64,000 nt of DNA from Streptomyces formicae (GCF_002556545.1 NZ_CP022685.1:6116001-6180000); one strand, 5' to 3'; shown: positions 27,196-35,209, counted from the stretch's first letter. Notes: generated by a model from the letters alone, not told the origin. A program made the numbers and translations.

Positions 27196-27261
27196 TCCTC
27201 GATCAGACCGGCGCCTTCAGGGCCGCGGAACCCCACCCGGGATCCGCGGCCCTTCTGTTTT
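27190..27261 (+). terminator. Hairpin plus intrinsic terminator (attenuator) before wblC
   Basis: A first perfect stem GTCTGATC/GATCAGAC with loop CTC (27190-27208) contains the uORF stop codon. A second stem GGGCCGCGGA/TCCGCGGCCC (27220-27229 and 27243-27252) is followed by TTCTGTTTT (27253-27261), a classical intrinsic terminator unusual for Streptomyces. It ends about 105 bases before the wblC start, so it should stop transcription unless anti-termination occurs. Confidence 0.7.
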
Positions 27262-27365
27262 CCCCAGAACAGGGAGAACGGAGTGAAGGGGCCAAGAGAA
27301 AGACCCGGTACCAGCCGCCAACCGGCCGACCCAGGCCGGCACGACCAGACGAGGAAAACACCACC

Positions 27366-27734
27366 GTGCAACTCGAAGCGCACGCCCCGTCCGTACCGCC
27401 TTCACAGACGCTCCCCCCGCCCGCACCCACGGAGGACCCGACCTTGACTCCCCTCACCGCGCTCACCGCGCTCGACGACGCCATCGAGAACCTCGGCGTA
27501 CCCGTTCCCTGCCGCGCGTACGACCCGGAGGTCTTCTTCGCCGAGTCGCCGGCCGATGTCGAGTACGCCAAGTCGCTCTGCCGTACCTGCCCGCTGATGG
27601 AGGCCTGCCTCGCCGGTGCCAAGGAGCGGCGTGAGCCGTGGGGCGTCTGGGGCGGCGAGCTCTTCGTCCAGGGCGTGGTCGTCGCTCGCAAGCGGCCGCG
27701 TGGTCGTCCGCGCAAGAACCCGGTCGCCGCATGA
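27366..27734 (+). CDS. wblC: WhiB-like transcription factor WblC (WhiB7)
   Basis: A 122-residue WhiB-family regulator that binds a [4Fe-4S] cluster and the housekeeping sigma factor to switch on intrinsic multidrug resistance. The cluster cysteines are Cys49, Cys72, Cys75 and Cys81, the GVWGG turn is at residues 93-97, and an AT-hook RGRPRKN at 112-118 binds the minor groove of AT-rich DNA. The AT-hook is specific to WhiB7/WblC among WhiB proteins. The start is the GTG at 27366 with GAGG 10 bases upstream; an in-frame TTG at 27444 has a better ribosome binding site (GGAGG) and would give a shorter protein that still holds all motifs. It overlaps the next gene by 4 bases. Confidence 0.95.
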   Translation: MQLEAHAPSVPPSQTLPPPAPTEDPTLTPLTALTALDDAIENLGVPVPCRAYDPEVFFAESPADVEYAKSLCRTCPLMEACLAGAKERREPWGVWGGELFVQGVVVARKRPRGRPRKNPVAA

Positions 27735-28054
27735 GCACCGCCGGAACGATCGATCGCCCCCTGACGCACGACCCCCAGAAGCAGGCCCCGATGAAGACAG
27801 CCACCAGCGAGCCCGCCGGCTCCGCGATCACAGACTTCACCACCACCGGTGCGAACACCTCGCGCCAGAACAGGACCCGTGAGATGCAACTCATCCCAGA
27901 AGCCATGGCTCGTGCGCATATGCACGAACGCCTGCGTGAGGCCGAGGCCCAGCGCCCGGTCGAGCGCCTCATGGCGGCCCGCCGCATGCAGCGCCGCGCG
28001 GAGCGCGCGTCGCTGCGCGCCCGGCGTGCGATCGCCATCGCCGTCATGCAGTAG
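27731..28054 (+). CDS. Small basic protein co-translated with wblC
   Basis: A 107-residue protein of unknown function. Its ATG overlaps the wblC stop (ATGA), so it is very likely translated together with wblC. The N-terminal half is polar (MSTAGTIDRPLTHDPQKQ) and the C-terminal 50 residues are an Arg-rich amphipathic segment (ERLMAARRMQRRAERASLRA) that is probably helical and could bind nucleic acid. No known domain is recognised. It is followed by two strong hairpin terminators. Confidence 0.8.
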   Translation: MSTAGTIDRPLTHDPQKQAPMKTATSEPAGSAITDFTTTGANTSRQNRTREMQLIPEAMARAHMHERLREAEAQRPVERLMAARRMQRRAERASLRARRAIAIAVMQ

Positions 28055-28066
28055 GACACGCAGGAA

Positions 28067-28139
28067 GGGCCGCCCCCGCGGGCGGCCCGGTACCACGACA
28101 GAACGAGGCGGGGGCCGGTCCGAACGGACCGGCCCCCGC
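28067..28139 (+). terminator. Tandem hairpin terminators after the wblC operon
   Basis: Stem GGGCCGCCC/GGGCGGCCC (28067-28088) and a longer perfect 14-base stem at 28108-28121/28126-28139 with loop GAAC. Neither has a clear T-run, as is common for Streptomyces terminators. Confidence 0.65.
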
Positions 28140-28187
28140 GGTGCGTTGTAGTCACCGATCTTCCCCGCGCGGCGCTATGGTCGCCGG

Positions 28188-28394
28188 GTGGACCAGCAGA
28201 ATCCTCAGCCCATGGGCACGGAGAATGCGGGCACGGAGAATCTCGTGTGCTCCCGCTGCGGCACCGTCGCCGAAGGCGCGCCGCCGACCTGGACCTGCTC
28301 CGTGGAGAACGGCAGCCGTCACTACTTCTGCGACTCCTGCGCGCGCGACAACATCAGAGCCATCGAGGGCCGCCTCGACTCGTCCTGGTGGTGA
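28188..28394 (+). CDS. Small zinc-ribbon-like protein
   Basis: A 68-residue protein with two Cys pairs, CSRCG near residue 21 and CDSC near residue 48, spaced as in a zinc ribbon, and an aromatic end (RLDSSWW). The GTG start at 28188 follows a short gap after the wblC terminators. Function unknown; it is conserved beside the ABC1 kinase gene in streptomycetes as far as I recall. It is convergent with the ABC1 gene, with a 31-base gap. Confidence 0.8.
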   Translation: MDQQNPQPMGTENAGTENLVCSRCGTVAEGAPPTWTCSVENGSRHYFCDSCARDNIRAIEGRLDSSWW

Positions 28395-28425
28395 AGGCCC
28401 AGCCCTTGGCCCTTGACCCCTGGGC

Positions 28426-29808
28426 TCAGGCCTCGGCCCCTGCCTCTTCCTCCACCTCTTCCTCCACTTCTTCCTCCGGCTCGGCCTCCACGGCGAAGCC
28501 GGGCAGCCACTCCTCCAGCTCGTCCCGCATCCGCACCGTCGAGCCCAGCTGGCACAGCACCCCGATCGTGCTCAGCGTCACGCGGTGTATCAACAGATAC
28601 GACGGCGGCAGGTTCAGCTGCTTGCCCAACTGGTAGGCGGGGGAGCGGGGGTCGCCCACCCGGGCCGCCTGGCTGCGCATCCAGCCGCGCGTGAACGTGA
28701 ACTCGTCGACCAGCATGGGCTCGATGATCGGCAGCAGATAGTCGAGCACCGCGTCCGGTTCGAGATCGACGCTCTCCTTGACGAAGCCCTCCTCGCACAA
28801 CATCTCGTAGACCGCGTCGGCCTCGCCCTCCAGCGTCATCCGCAGCGATGCGCCGATGGGCACCGGCAGCCCGCCGGGTAGCCGGTCCACCGTGCCGAAG
28901 TCGAGGACCCCGAGGCGCCAGCCGCTCTTCTCGTCCGGCAGCAGACGGAAGTTGCCCGGATGCGGGTCGGCGTGCAGCAGGCCGGTGCGCGCGGGGCCGG
29001 AGAAGAGGAAGCGGGCAAGGAGCTGACCCGCCCGGTCGCGCTGCTCCTGCGTCCCGTCCGAGATCACCTCCGACAGGGGCGTCCCGTCGATCCACTCGGT
29101 CACCAGGACCTGCTCGCTCTGGTGCACCACCTGGGGGACGACCACATCGGGGTCGTCCGCGAACTCCTCCGCGTGCGCCTGCTGTGCCTGCGCCTCCAAG
29201 CCGTAGTCGAGCTCCTCCGACACCCGGTCGCGCAGCTCGGCGATCAGCGGCTTGATGTCCATCCCCGGAATCAGCGGCCCCAGAAGCCGGGCGAACCGGC
29301 TCAGCTGTGTTAGGTCGGACAGCAGCGCCTCGCCCGCGCCCGGGTACTGGACCTTGACCGCGACCTCGCGCCCGTCCGCCCAGACGGCCCGGTGCACCTG
29401 GCCGATCGACGCGGCCGCCGCGGGCTTGTCCGTGAACTCCTGGAACAGGTCGCGCCAGTCCTCGCCGAGGCGCTCCGCGAGCACGGCGTGGACCGTGCGG
29501 GTCGGCATCGGCGGCGCCGCTTCCTGCAGCTTCGTGAGTGCCGCGCGGTAGGGCCCTGCGACCTCCTCCGGCAGCGCCGATTCGAAGACGGACAGGGCCT
29601 GTCCGAACTTCATCGCCCCGCCCTTCAGCTCGCCGAGGACCTTGAACAGCTGCTCCGCCGTGCGCTGTTGCAGCTCGCGTCCGACGATCTCCGCGGACTT
29701 GCCCCCGATCCGCTTGCCGAGCCCCCAGGTCGCGCGCCCCGCGAAGCCGAGCGGGAGCGCGGCCAGTTTGGCGGTACGGGTGACCGCCTTCCGGGGAAGA
29801 TCAGACAT
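28426..29808 (-). CDS. ABC1/AarF/UbiB-family atypical kinase
   Basis: A 460-residue ABC1-family protein. It has the N-terminal KxGQ motif (LKGGAMKFGQALSVFE) that marks this family, the Ala-rich loop PAAAASIGQVHRAV, the catalytic region LLHADPHPGNFRLL and the DFG motif GVLDFGTVDRL. Family members are atypical kinases or ATPases linked to quinone synthesis (UbiB/COQ8). The C-terminus ends in a Glu-rich run (EEEVEEEVEEE). The start ATG at 29808 has GGAGG 5-8 bases upstream; a TTG 12 bases earlier is less likely. The mycobacterial homologue Rv3197 is also next to whiB7 and is reported to affect drug tolerance. Confidence 0.92.
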   Translation of the reverse strand: MSDLPRKAVTRTAKLAALPLGFAGRATWGLGKRIGGKSAEIVGRELQQRTAEQLFKVLGELKGGAMKFGQALSVFESALPEEVAGPYRAALTKLQEAAPPMPTRTVHAVLAERLGEDWRDLFQEFTDKPAAAASIGQVHRAVWADGREVAVKVQYPGAGEALLSDLTQLSRFARLLGPLIPGMDIKPLIAELRDRVSEELDYGLEAQAQQAHAEEFADDPDVVVPQVVHQSEQVLVTEWIDGTPLSEVISDGTQEQRDRAGQLLARFLFSGPARTGLLHADPHPGNFRLLPDEKSGWRLGVLDFGTVDRLPGGLPVPIGASLRMTLEGEADAVYEMLCEEGFVKESVDLEPDAVLDYLLPIIEPMLVDEFTFTRGWMRSQAARVGDPRSPAYQLGKQLNLPPSYLLIHRVTLSTIGVLCQLGSTVRMRDELEEWLPGFAVEAEPEEEVEEEVEEEAGAEA

Positions 29809-29849
29809 GCGCCCCTCCAAGTCCCAGACAGCCGCGCCTTGTCAGGCGG

Positions 29850-30974
29850 TTACCCGGCCATTGTGTCGTGCGGCTCCCGGTCCACGGTGGCCTGATCCCC
29901 CTTATTGCGCGCACCCGCTCCGCAAGGGCATGCGGGATGTGGCCAAACCGGGCGAGAGTGCCACGCGAATCCGGGCACGGACGCCTCCCAGCGGGTGCCC
30001 GCACAGGCCGAGGAGGCTCCGTCAAGGAAAGCGAGCGCATGCCCCGCGGCCAGCCCCGCGGCCGCGGTCGACAGGGCCAGGTCGCAGGCGGGCACCTGCC
30101 GCGCGGGCCCGGAGCGCCACTGCGCCAGCATCCGTGGCCAGGTGGGGTCGCGGTCGGCGCGCTGCTGGAAGAGACAGCCCGCACAGGCGCTCGCTCCGGG
30201 CAGGACCAGGGGGCCCACCACCGCGGTGCCCTCGATCACCCCGGCGTAGAGATGAGGCGTGCCCGAGGCGATGAGCCCTTCGACGGCCGCCGGGTCGGGG
30301 GCGTACGCCGCGAGTCCGTCGCGCGGGGCGATGATCACGAGGGAGAGCCCCGCTTCTCCCTCCGCCGCCCGGGGCGGACGGTCCGGTGCCCACTGCCGCA
30401 CGACGCGCCGCGCCGTCGTGTCCCTGCGCTCACCGATCGACTCGGCGGGGAGCCCGCCCGGCGCGACGTCCCACGGCTCGACGTGCCCGCCCTCCAGCAC
30501 GTCGACCCGGCCCACGCCCGCCCCCGCCAGCACCGAGGCCAGCGCGGCGCCGAGCCGCCCCGCGCCCTGCACCCGCACGCGCATGGACCGGCGCGCCGCC
30601 AGTCTGTCGATCGCCTCGCCCGGTTCGGGGGAGAGCAGTGAGAGTGAGGCCAGGTCGGGCCGGAGCCGGTCCATGGCCGCGCCGCGCTTGCGCAGGGATT
30701 GAGCCGCGGGCCCGCCGCCCGTCGAGTCGTCGAGCAGGCCCGCCCGGGACAGCTCGCCGAGCAGTCTGTCCACGTGTCCGTCGGGCAGGCCCATCCGCTG
30801 CGCCTCCGCCCGCAGCAGCGGCAGTCCCCGGGTCCCGTCGAGCAAGGTCAGGAAGCTGCCCGTCGCCGTGTCCATCGGGCCGAGCATCAAGGCGTGCGCG
30901 GGGGCGACCCCGAACTGCACGGTGCTCAGGTCGCGCCAGCCGCGCCGCAGCGCGGGCTTCAAGATCGGATGCAT
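29850..30974 (-). CDS. ThiF-like (E1-type) protein
   Basis: A 374-residue protein. The central segment VRVQGAGRLGAALASVLAGAGVG is a Rossmann GxGxxG nucleotide-binding motif as in ThiF/MoeB/E1 enzymes. Cysteines in CAGC near residue 250 and HPACPCGA near 350 resemble the paired zinc-binding cysteines of that family. The N-terminal 150 residues are not recognised and may form a winged helix (LTLLDGTRGLPLLRAEA...LLGELSRAGLL). No YcaO, ubiquitin-like or precursor-peptide gene is nearby, so a role in peptide modification is unsupported. The start ATG at 30974 has a GGGGGA site upstream; an in-frame GTG at 31076 would add 34 residues and would overlap the DnaA-box motif. Confidence 0.75.
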   Translation of the reverse strand: MHPILKPALRRGWRDLSTVQFGVAPAHALMLGPMDTATGSFLTLLDGTRGLPLLRAEAQRMGLPDGHVDRLLGELSRAGLLDDSTGGGPAAQSLRKRGAAMDRLRPDLASLSLLSPEPGEAIDRLAARRSMRVRVQGAGRLGAALASVLAGAGVGRVDVLEGGHVEPWDVAPGGLPAESIGERRDTTARRVVRQWAPDRPPRAAEGEAGLSLVIIAPRDGLAAYAPDPAAVEGLIASGTPHLYAGVIEGTAVVGPLVLPGASACAGCLFQQRADRDPTWPRMLAQWRSGPARQVPACDLALSTAAAGLAAGHALAFLDGASSACAGTRWEASVPGFAWHSRPVWPHPACPCGAGARNKGDQATVDREPHDTMAG

Positions 30975-31062
30975 GGTCGTCCCCCGTAGGCCGCTCGGCA
31001 CGTCCCGTCCGCCGTGTCGATCGATGGCCAGAATGCCCGTCACGCCGAGCAGCCGCGTCGCG

Positions 31063-31096
31063 TTGTCCACAGGCACGGGATGCTTGTCGTACTAAT
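31063..31096 (+). promoter_or_regulatory. Bipartite motif with perfect DnaA box, copy B
   Basis: TTGTCCACAGGC (31063-31074), 11 variable bases, then GTCGTACTAAT (31086-31096). This is identical in its 23 fixed positions and spacing to copy A at 24440-24407. It lies between the ThiF-like gene and the YgjP-like gene, which diverge from it. Confidence 0.5.
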
Positions 31097-31175
31097 CCAG
31101 CGCATGGGGAGCGGAACAGCGCCGAACCGTCCCGGAGGCGGGACTTCCCCCATGCCCAGCGGGTAACGTCGGGGC

Positions 31176-31799
31176 GTGCCCGCCGACCCGTCTCCTCGCG
31201 TCGCTGGGGAGACCTCGGCGCATCGCGCCGGAACTCCACAGCGCAGCACGACCAGTCCACCCTCGTCCGGCGGAGGTGCCAGCGCGGTCGAGGTCAGACG
31301 GAGCGCCCGCCGCCGCAGAACGGTCTCCGCCTACCGCGAGGGCGATCGCACCGTCGTCCTCATCCCCGCCCGGATGTCCGAGGCGGAGGAACAGCGCTGG
31401 GTCAACGTGATGCTCGACAAGCTCGCGGCGCAGGAGAGCAAGCGTCTCCTCGGTGACGCGGAGCTCGCCGAGCGCGCGGGGCAGCTGTCCGATCAGTACT
31501 TCGAGGGCCGGGCCAGGCCCGCCTCCGTTCGCTGGGTCACGAACCAGAACACCCGTTGGGGTTCCTGCACCCCCTCGGAGGGCAGCATCCGCCTTTCGCA
31601 CCGGCTGCAGGGCATGCCCGAATACGTCGTCGACTACGTCCTCGTCCATGAACTGGCGCATCTCCTCGTCCCCGGACACGGCCCCCGCTTCTGGCGTCTC
31701 CTGGAGGCCTACCCCCGTACGGAGCGGGCCAGGGGGTACCTCGAAGGGGTGGTCGCGGCCGACCGGCTGCCCCACCTGCCGGCCGCCCGCGAGGAGTGA
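31176..31799 (+). CDS. YgjP-like (DUF45/M48-type) metal-dependent hydrolase
   Basis: A 207-residue protein with the zinc motif VHELAHLLVPGHGPRFW (HExxH with a downstream His), typical of YgjP/WLM-like metallopeptidases. NTRWGSCTPSEGSIRLSHRL is the conserved WGSC block of the same family. The substrate is unknown. The first 45 residues are low complexity (Ser/Ala/Pro), so the GTG start at 31176 may be too early. It is divergent from the ThiF-like gene and 117 bases before the TerD-AIM24 gene. Confidence 0.88.
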   Translation: MPADPSPRVAGETSAHRAGTPQRSTTSPPSSGGGASAVEVRRSARRRRTVSAYREGDRTVVLIPARMSEAEEQRWVNVMLDKLAAQESKRLLGDAELAERAGQLSDQYFEGRARPASVRWVTNQNTRWGSCTPSEGSIRLSHRLQGMPEYVVDYVLVHELAHLLVPGHGPRFWRLLEAYPRTERARGYLEGVVAADRLPHLPAAREE

Positions 31800-31916
31800 A
31801 CGTCCGCCGGATTCCGCGGTTGTGTAGCGGGTCTGTACCGGCTTCGCTCGCTGTCGGACTTTGCGGTTAGCCTGACGCGACGCATTCACATTCGGGATGG
31901 GGGACGGTCGTTACGT

Positions 31917-33647
31917 ATGGCCAGGGAATTCCAACGCGGCCACAAGGCCAAGATCAGTGACCTCACCGCGGGGACCGATCTGTACGTAGGCGTACAGATC
32001 TCTGCCCCCGGACTGACGTTCGACATCAGCTGCTTCGGCCTGGACGCGAGCGAGCGGCTCTCGGACGACCGTTACTTCGTCTTCTTCAACCAGCCCAAGT
32101 CGCCCGAGGAGTCGATCCAGCTCCTGGGCGCGCAGGCGGGCGACACCGAGTCCTTCCGCGTCACGCTCGACCGCGTCCCGCAGCAGATCCAGCGGCTCTC
32201 CTTCACGGCGACGATCGACGGCGCCGGGCAGATGTCGCAGGTCGCCTCCGGGTACGTCCGCATCGTCGCGGGCGGCGAGGAAGTGGCGCGCTACTCCTTC
32301 AACGGCGCGGAGTTCTCCACCGAACGCGCCGTCATGCTGGGCGACTTCTACCTGAAGGACGTCTGGCGGTTCGCCGCGATCGGCCAGGGCTTCGACGGCG
32401 GGCTCGACGCCCTGCTGAAGAACTTCGGCGGAGAGGTCGCGGAGGAGGAGACCGCCGCCCCGGAGCCGCAGGCCGCCGCGCCGTCCTTCGCGCCGCCCCC
32501 GCAGGCGGCCGCCGCGCCGCCCGCCTTCGGCGCCCCGGCAGCGGCCGCGCCGCCTCAGGCCCCGGCCCCGGCCCCGGCCCCGGCCCCCGCCCCCGCCCCC
32601 GCGCAGAACTTCGCGCCGCCCCAGGGCGCCACTCCGCCCCAGGCTCCGGCTCCCGCGGACCCGTCGGTGCACGCGGCGCAGACCATCGTGGCTCCGGTGC
32701 ACCAGCCGCCCGGTGGCACCGTGCCGCCCCCGCCCCCCGCGCCGTACGGTCAGCCGGGACAGCAGCCGCCGCAGCAGCCGCAATTCGGCCAGGTGCCGGG
32801 GCAGCAGCAGGCCCCGGGACAGACCGCGCCCCTGCCGCCCGGCTACGGCCAGCAGCCGGGGGCCCCGATGCCTCCTGGGTACGGTCAGCAGCCCGGTGCC
32901 CCGGTGCCGCCCGGGTACGGTCAGCAGCCTCCGGGCGGACAGTTCCCCGGACAGGCAGCGGCTCCGCAGGGCGCGGCCCCGCAGGGCGCCGGTGTCGCGG
33001 CGGCCCTCCAGAAGTACCGCGAGGCCCCCACGGGACAGCGCTGGACGCAGCAGAACGAGAAGCTGATCCGCGTCGACCTGGGCGTCGCCGACCAGCCGAT
33101 ACTGGCCCGCCAGGGCAGCATGGTGCTCTACCAGGGCAAGGTCGAGTTCAGCTACAAGGGCGCCGGGTTCGCGGGCCGCATCGTGGGCAACTCCACCGGC
33201 CAGGAGATGCAGCTGATGCGGTGCTCCGGCCGCGGTCAGGTCTTCCTCGCCGAAGAGGGCACGCATCTGCACCCGATCGAACTCCAGGGCGACGCGATCT
33301 GCGTCTCCGCGGAGAACGTCCTCGCCTTCGACGAGACGCTGCAGCACGAGGTGCGCAGGATCGAGGGTCACGGCATCCCCGGTGGCGCGCTGTTCGTCAT
33401 GCAGTTCCAGGGCACCGGCACGGTCATCGTGAAGACCCACGGCGTACCCGTCGTGCTGCCCGTCACGCCGACGACGTTCGCCGACTGCCACGCCGTCGTC
33501 GCCTGGTCGGCCGCCGCACAGGCGATCGTTTCCAGCCAGGTGCGGCTGCGCAGCAACGCGTACGCGGGCTCCACGGGGGAGAGCGTGAACCTCCAGTTCC
33601 GTGGCGCGCCCGGCAATTTCATCGTCGTCCAGCCGTACGAGGTCTGA
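31917..33647 (+). CDS. TerD-AIM24 fusion protein
   Basis: A 576-residue protein in three parts. Residues 1-175 are a TerD/calcium-binding stress domain (VGVQISAPGLTFDISCFGLD, DDRYFVFFNQPKSPEESI, RYSFNGAEFSTERAVMLGDFYLKDVWRF). Residues about 176-358 form a Pro/Ala/Gln linker with repeated GYGQQPGAPxPP units. Residues 360-576 are an AIM24/TIGR00266 beta-helical domain ending FRGAPGNFIVVQPYEV. TerD proteins act in tellurite and envelope stress; AIM24 homologues associate with membranes, and their bacterial function is unknown. Two stand-alone AIM24 genes follow at gaps of 11 and 16 bases, so the three form an operon. Confidence 0.92.
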   Translation: MAREFQRGHKAKISDLTAGTDLYVGVQISAPGLTFDISCFGLDASERLSDDRYFVFFNQPKSPEESIQLLGAQAGDTESFRVTLDRVPQQIQRLSFTATIDGAGQMSQVASGYVRIVAGGEEVARYSFNGAEFSTERAVMLGDFYLKDVWRFAAIGQGFDGGLDALLKNFGGEVAEEETAAPEPQAAAPSFAPPPQAAAAPPAFGAPAAAAPPQAPAPAPAPAPAPAPAQNFAPPQGATPPQAPAPADPSVHAAQTIVAPVHQPPGGTVPPPPPAPYGQPGQQPPQQPQFGQVPGQQQAPGQTAPLPPGYGQQPGAPMPPGYGQQPGAPVPPGYGQQPPGGQFPGQAAAPQGAAPQGAGVAAALQKYREAPTGQRWTQQNEKLIRVDLGVADQPILARQGSMVLYQGKVEFSYKGAGFAGRIVGNSTGQEMQLMRCSGRGQVFLAEEGTHLHPIELQGDAICVSAENVLAFDETLQHEVRRIEGHGIPGGALFVMQFQGTGTVIVKTHGVPVVLPVTPTTFADCHAVVAWSAAAQAIVSSQVRLRSNAYAGSTGESVNLQFRGAPGNFIVVQPYEV

Positions 33648-33658
33648 GGGAGCCCGTC

Positions 33659-34342
33659 ATGAATCAGCAGCAGTTCGCGGGCTTCGCTCCCGCACCCGTC
33701 GCCGCCCGCATGGAGAACCACGGCCACCACATGCTCAAGGTGGCCATGCAGACCGGCAACGACCTCTTCGCGCGCGTGGGCTCGATGGTCGCCTACGAAG
33801 GGTTCGTGCAGTACGAGCCGAATCCGCCCGCCGTCCGACAGGTCGCGCGCGAGTGGATGACCGGTGAGGGCGCGCCCCTGATGAAGTGCTCCGGAGACGG
33901 CCTCCTCTACCTCGCCGACTACGGAGCGGACGTCGTCGTCATCAACCTGGCGGGCGACTCCCTCTCGGTGAACGGCACCAACCTGCTCGCCTTCGACGCC
34001 TCCCTCCAGTGGGGCGTGGAGCGGGTCAAGGGCATGGCCAAGTTCGCCGGACAGGGGCTGTGGAACATCAAGATCTCCGGCCAGGGCTGGGTCGCGCTGA
34101 CCTCCCGAGGCACCCCGATCGTCGTCGACTGCGGCCGCGGCGAGGACGAGACGTACGTCGACCCGGACGCGCTGATCGCCTGGTCCCCGAACCTCAAGGT
34201 GAAGGGCAAGCGCAGCTTCAAGGCCGGTTCACTGATCGGGCGCGGCAGCGGCGAGGCCTACCAGATGGGCTTCTCCGGAGAGGGCATCGTCGTCGTCCAG
34301 CCCAGCGAGGACAGCACCGACCGCCTCCGAGCACGGGGCTGA
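33659..34342 (+). CDS. AIM24 family protein (paralogue 2)
   Basis: A 227-residue AIM24 domain protein (MLKVAMQTGNDLFARVGSMVAYEGFVQYEPN, PLMKCSGDGLLYLADYGADV, ending EGIVVVQPSED), given here in separate segments. It corresponds to the C-terminal domain of the preceding TerD fusion. The ATG at 33659 follows a GAGGGAG site 5 bases away, and only 11 bases separate it from the upstream stop. No signal peptide or membrane span is visible, so any membrane contact would be peripheral. Role unknown; co-expression with the fusion suggests a shared complex of AIM24 paralogues. Confidence 0.92.
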   Translation: MNQQQFAGFAPAPVAARMENHGHHMLKVAMQTGNDLFARVGSMVAYEGFVQYEPNPPAVRQVAREWMTGEGAPLMKCSGDGLLYLADYGADVVVINLAGDSLSVNGTNLLAFDASLQWGVERVKGMAKFAGQGLWNIKISGQGWVALTSRGTPIVVDCGRGEDETYVDPDALIAWSPNLKVKGKRSFKAGSLIGRGSGEAYQMGFSGEGIVVVQPSEDSTDRLRARG

Positions 34343-34358
34343 GGGGGAGCAACACACC

Positions 34359-35114
34359 ATGCAGAGCCCACTTTTCGCGCATGCCGAACAGCAGACGCAG
34401 GAGCGCTACTCCGTCCAGAACCCGCAGATGCTGCGGGTCGCCCTGGAGGGCCACGACGACGTCCTGGCCCGCAAGGGCGCCATGGTCGCCTACCAGGGTC
34501 TGATGGAGTTCGACGCCGAGTACCAGAGCCGGGGCAACCAGCGGGCCCGCGCGCACACCGGCGAGGGCCTCGACCTGATGCGCTGCCACGGACAGGGCAC
34601 GGTCTACCTCGCCAACCTCGCGCAGTACATCCACGTGGTGGACGTGGACCAGGACGGCCTGACCGTGGACAGCAGCTATGTCCTCGCGATGGACTCGTCG
34701 CTGACCCACCAGGTGATCGCCGTGGACAGCCAGTACGGCATCTCCGGCTCCGGCAAGTACCAGCTCAACATCACCGGGCGCGGCAAGGTCGCCCTGATGA
34801 CGTCGGGCCAGCCGCTGATGCTCCAGGTCACGCCGGACCGGTACGTCAACGCCGACGCCGACGCGATCGTCGCGTGGTCCAACGGGCTGCGCGTCCAGAT
34901 GCAGGCGCAGACCCATTCATCGGGCGTGTGGCGGCGCCGCGGCAACACCGGTGAGGGCTGGGAGCTCAGCTTCATGGGACAGGGCTACGCGCTCGTCCAG
35001 CCCAGCGAGATGCTGCCGCCCCAGAACGCGGTCATCGGGCGGGGCGCCCAGGCGCAGTTCGGGATGGGCCAGCAGGGCGCCCGGGGGGCGAACCAGGGCA
35101 ACGTCTGGAGCTGA
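34359..35114 (+). CDS. AIM24 family protein (paralogue 3)
   Basis: A 251-residue third AIM24 paralogue (KGAMVAYQGLMEFDAEYQS, LDLMRCHGQGTVYLANLAQY, ending FMGQGYALVQPSE), followed by a Gly/Gln-rich tail (QFGMGQQGARGANQGNVWS). GAGGGGG lies before the ATG, 16 bases after the second paralogue. It is the last gene of the TerD-AIM24 operon; a dispersed repeat with hairpin potential follows before the convergent NUDIX gene. Confidence 0.92.
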   Translation: MQSPLFAHAEQQTQERYSVQNPQMLRVALEGHDDVLARKGAMVAYQGLMEFDAEYQSRGNQRARAHTGEGLDLMRCHGQGTVYLANLAQYIHVVDVDQDGLTVDSSYVLAMDSSLTHQVIAVDSQYGISGSGKYQLNITGRGKVALMTSGQPLMLQVTPDRYVNADADAIVAWSNGLRVQMQAQTHSSGVWRRRGNTGEGWELSFMGQGYALVQPSEMLPPQNAVIGRGAQAQFGMGQQGARGANQGNVWS

Positions 35115-35139
35115 GCCCTGCCCGGGCAGGGTGACCGAG

Positions 35140-35207
35140 GGGCGCGAGGGTTTCTGCGGGCCGTGTACGGCTGGTCGCGCAGTTCCCCGCGCCCCTTGCG
35201 GGGCGCG
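35140..35207 (+). repeat. Dispersed Streptomyces intergenic repeat, copy 2
   Basis: Contains GGGTTTCTGCGGG, GGCTGGTCGCGCAGTTCC and CCGCGCCCCTTGCGGGGCGC, related to the copy at 9951-10006. Its 3' part can fold (GCGCCCC/GGGGCGC), and it lies between convergent genes. Confidence 0.65.
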
Positions 35208-35209
35208 TC

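Noticed and set aside
29850..30974. RiPP biosynthesis locus around the ThiF-like gene.
   Set aside because: No YcaO, precursor peptide, protease or transporter of the expected kind lies nearby, and the radical SAM gene is 27 kb away.
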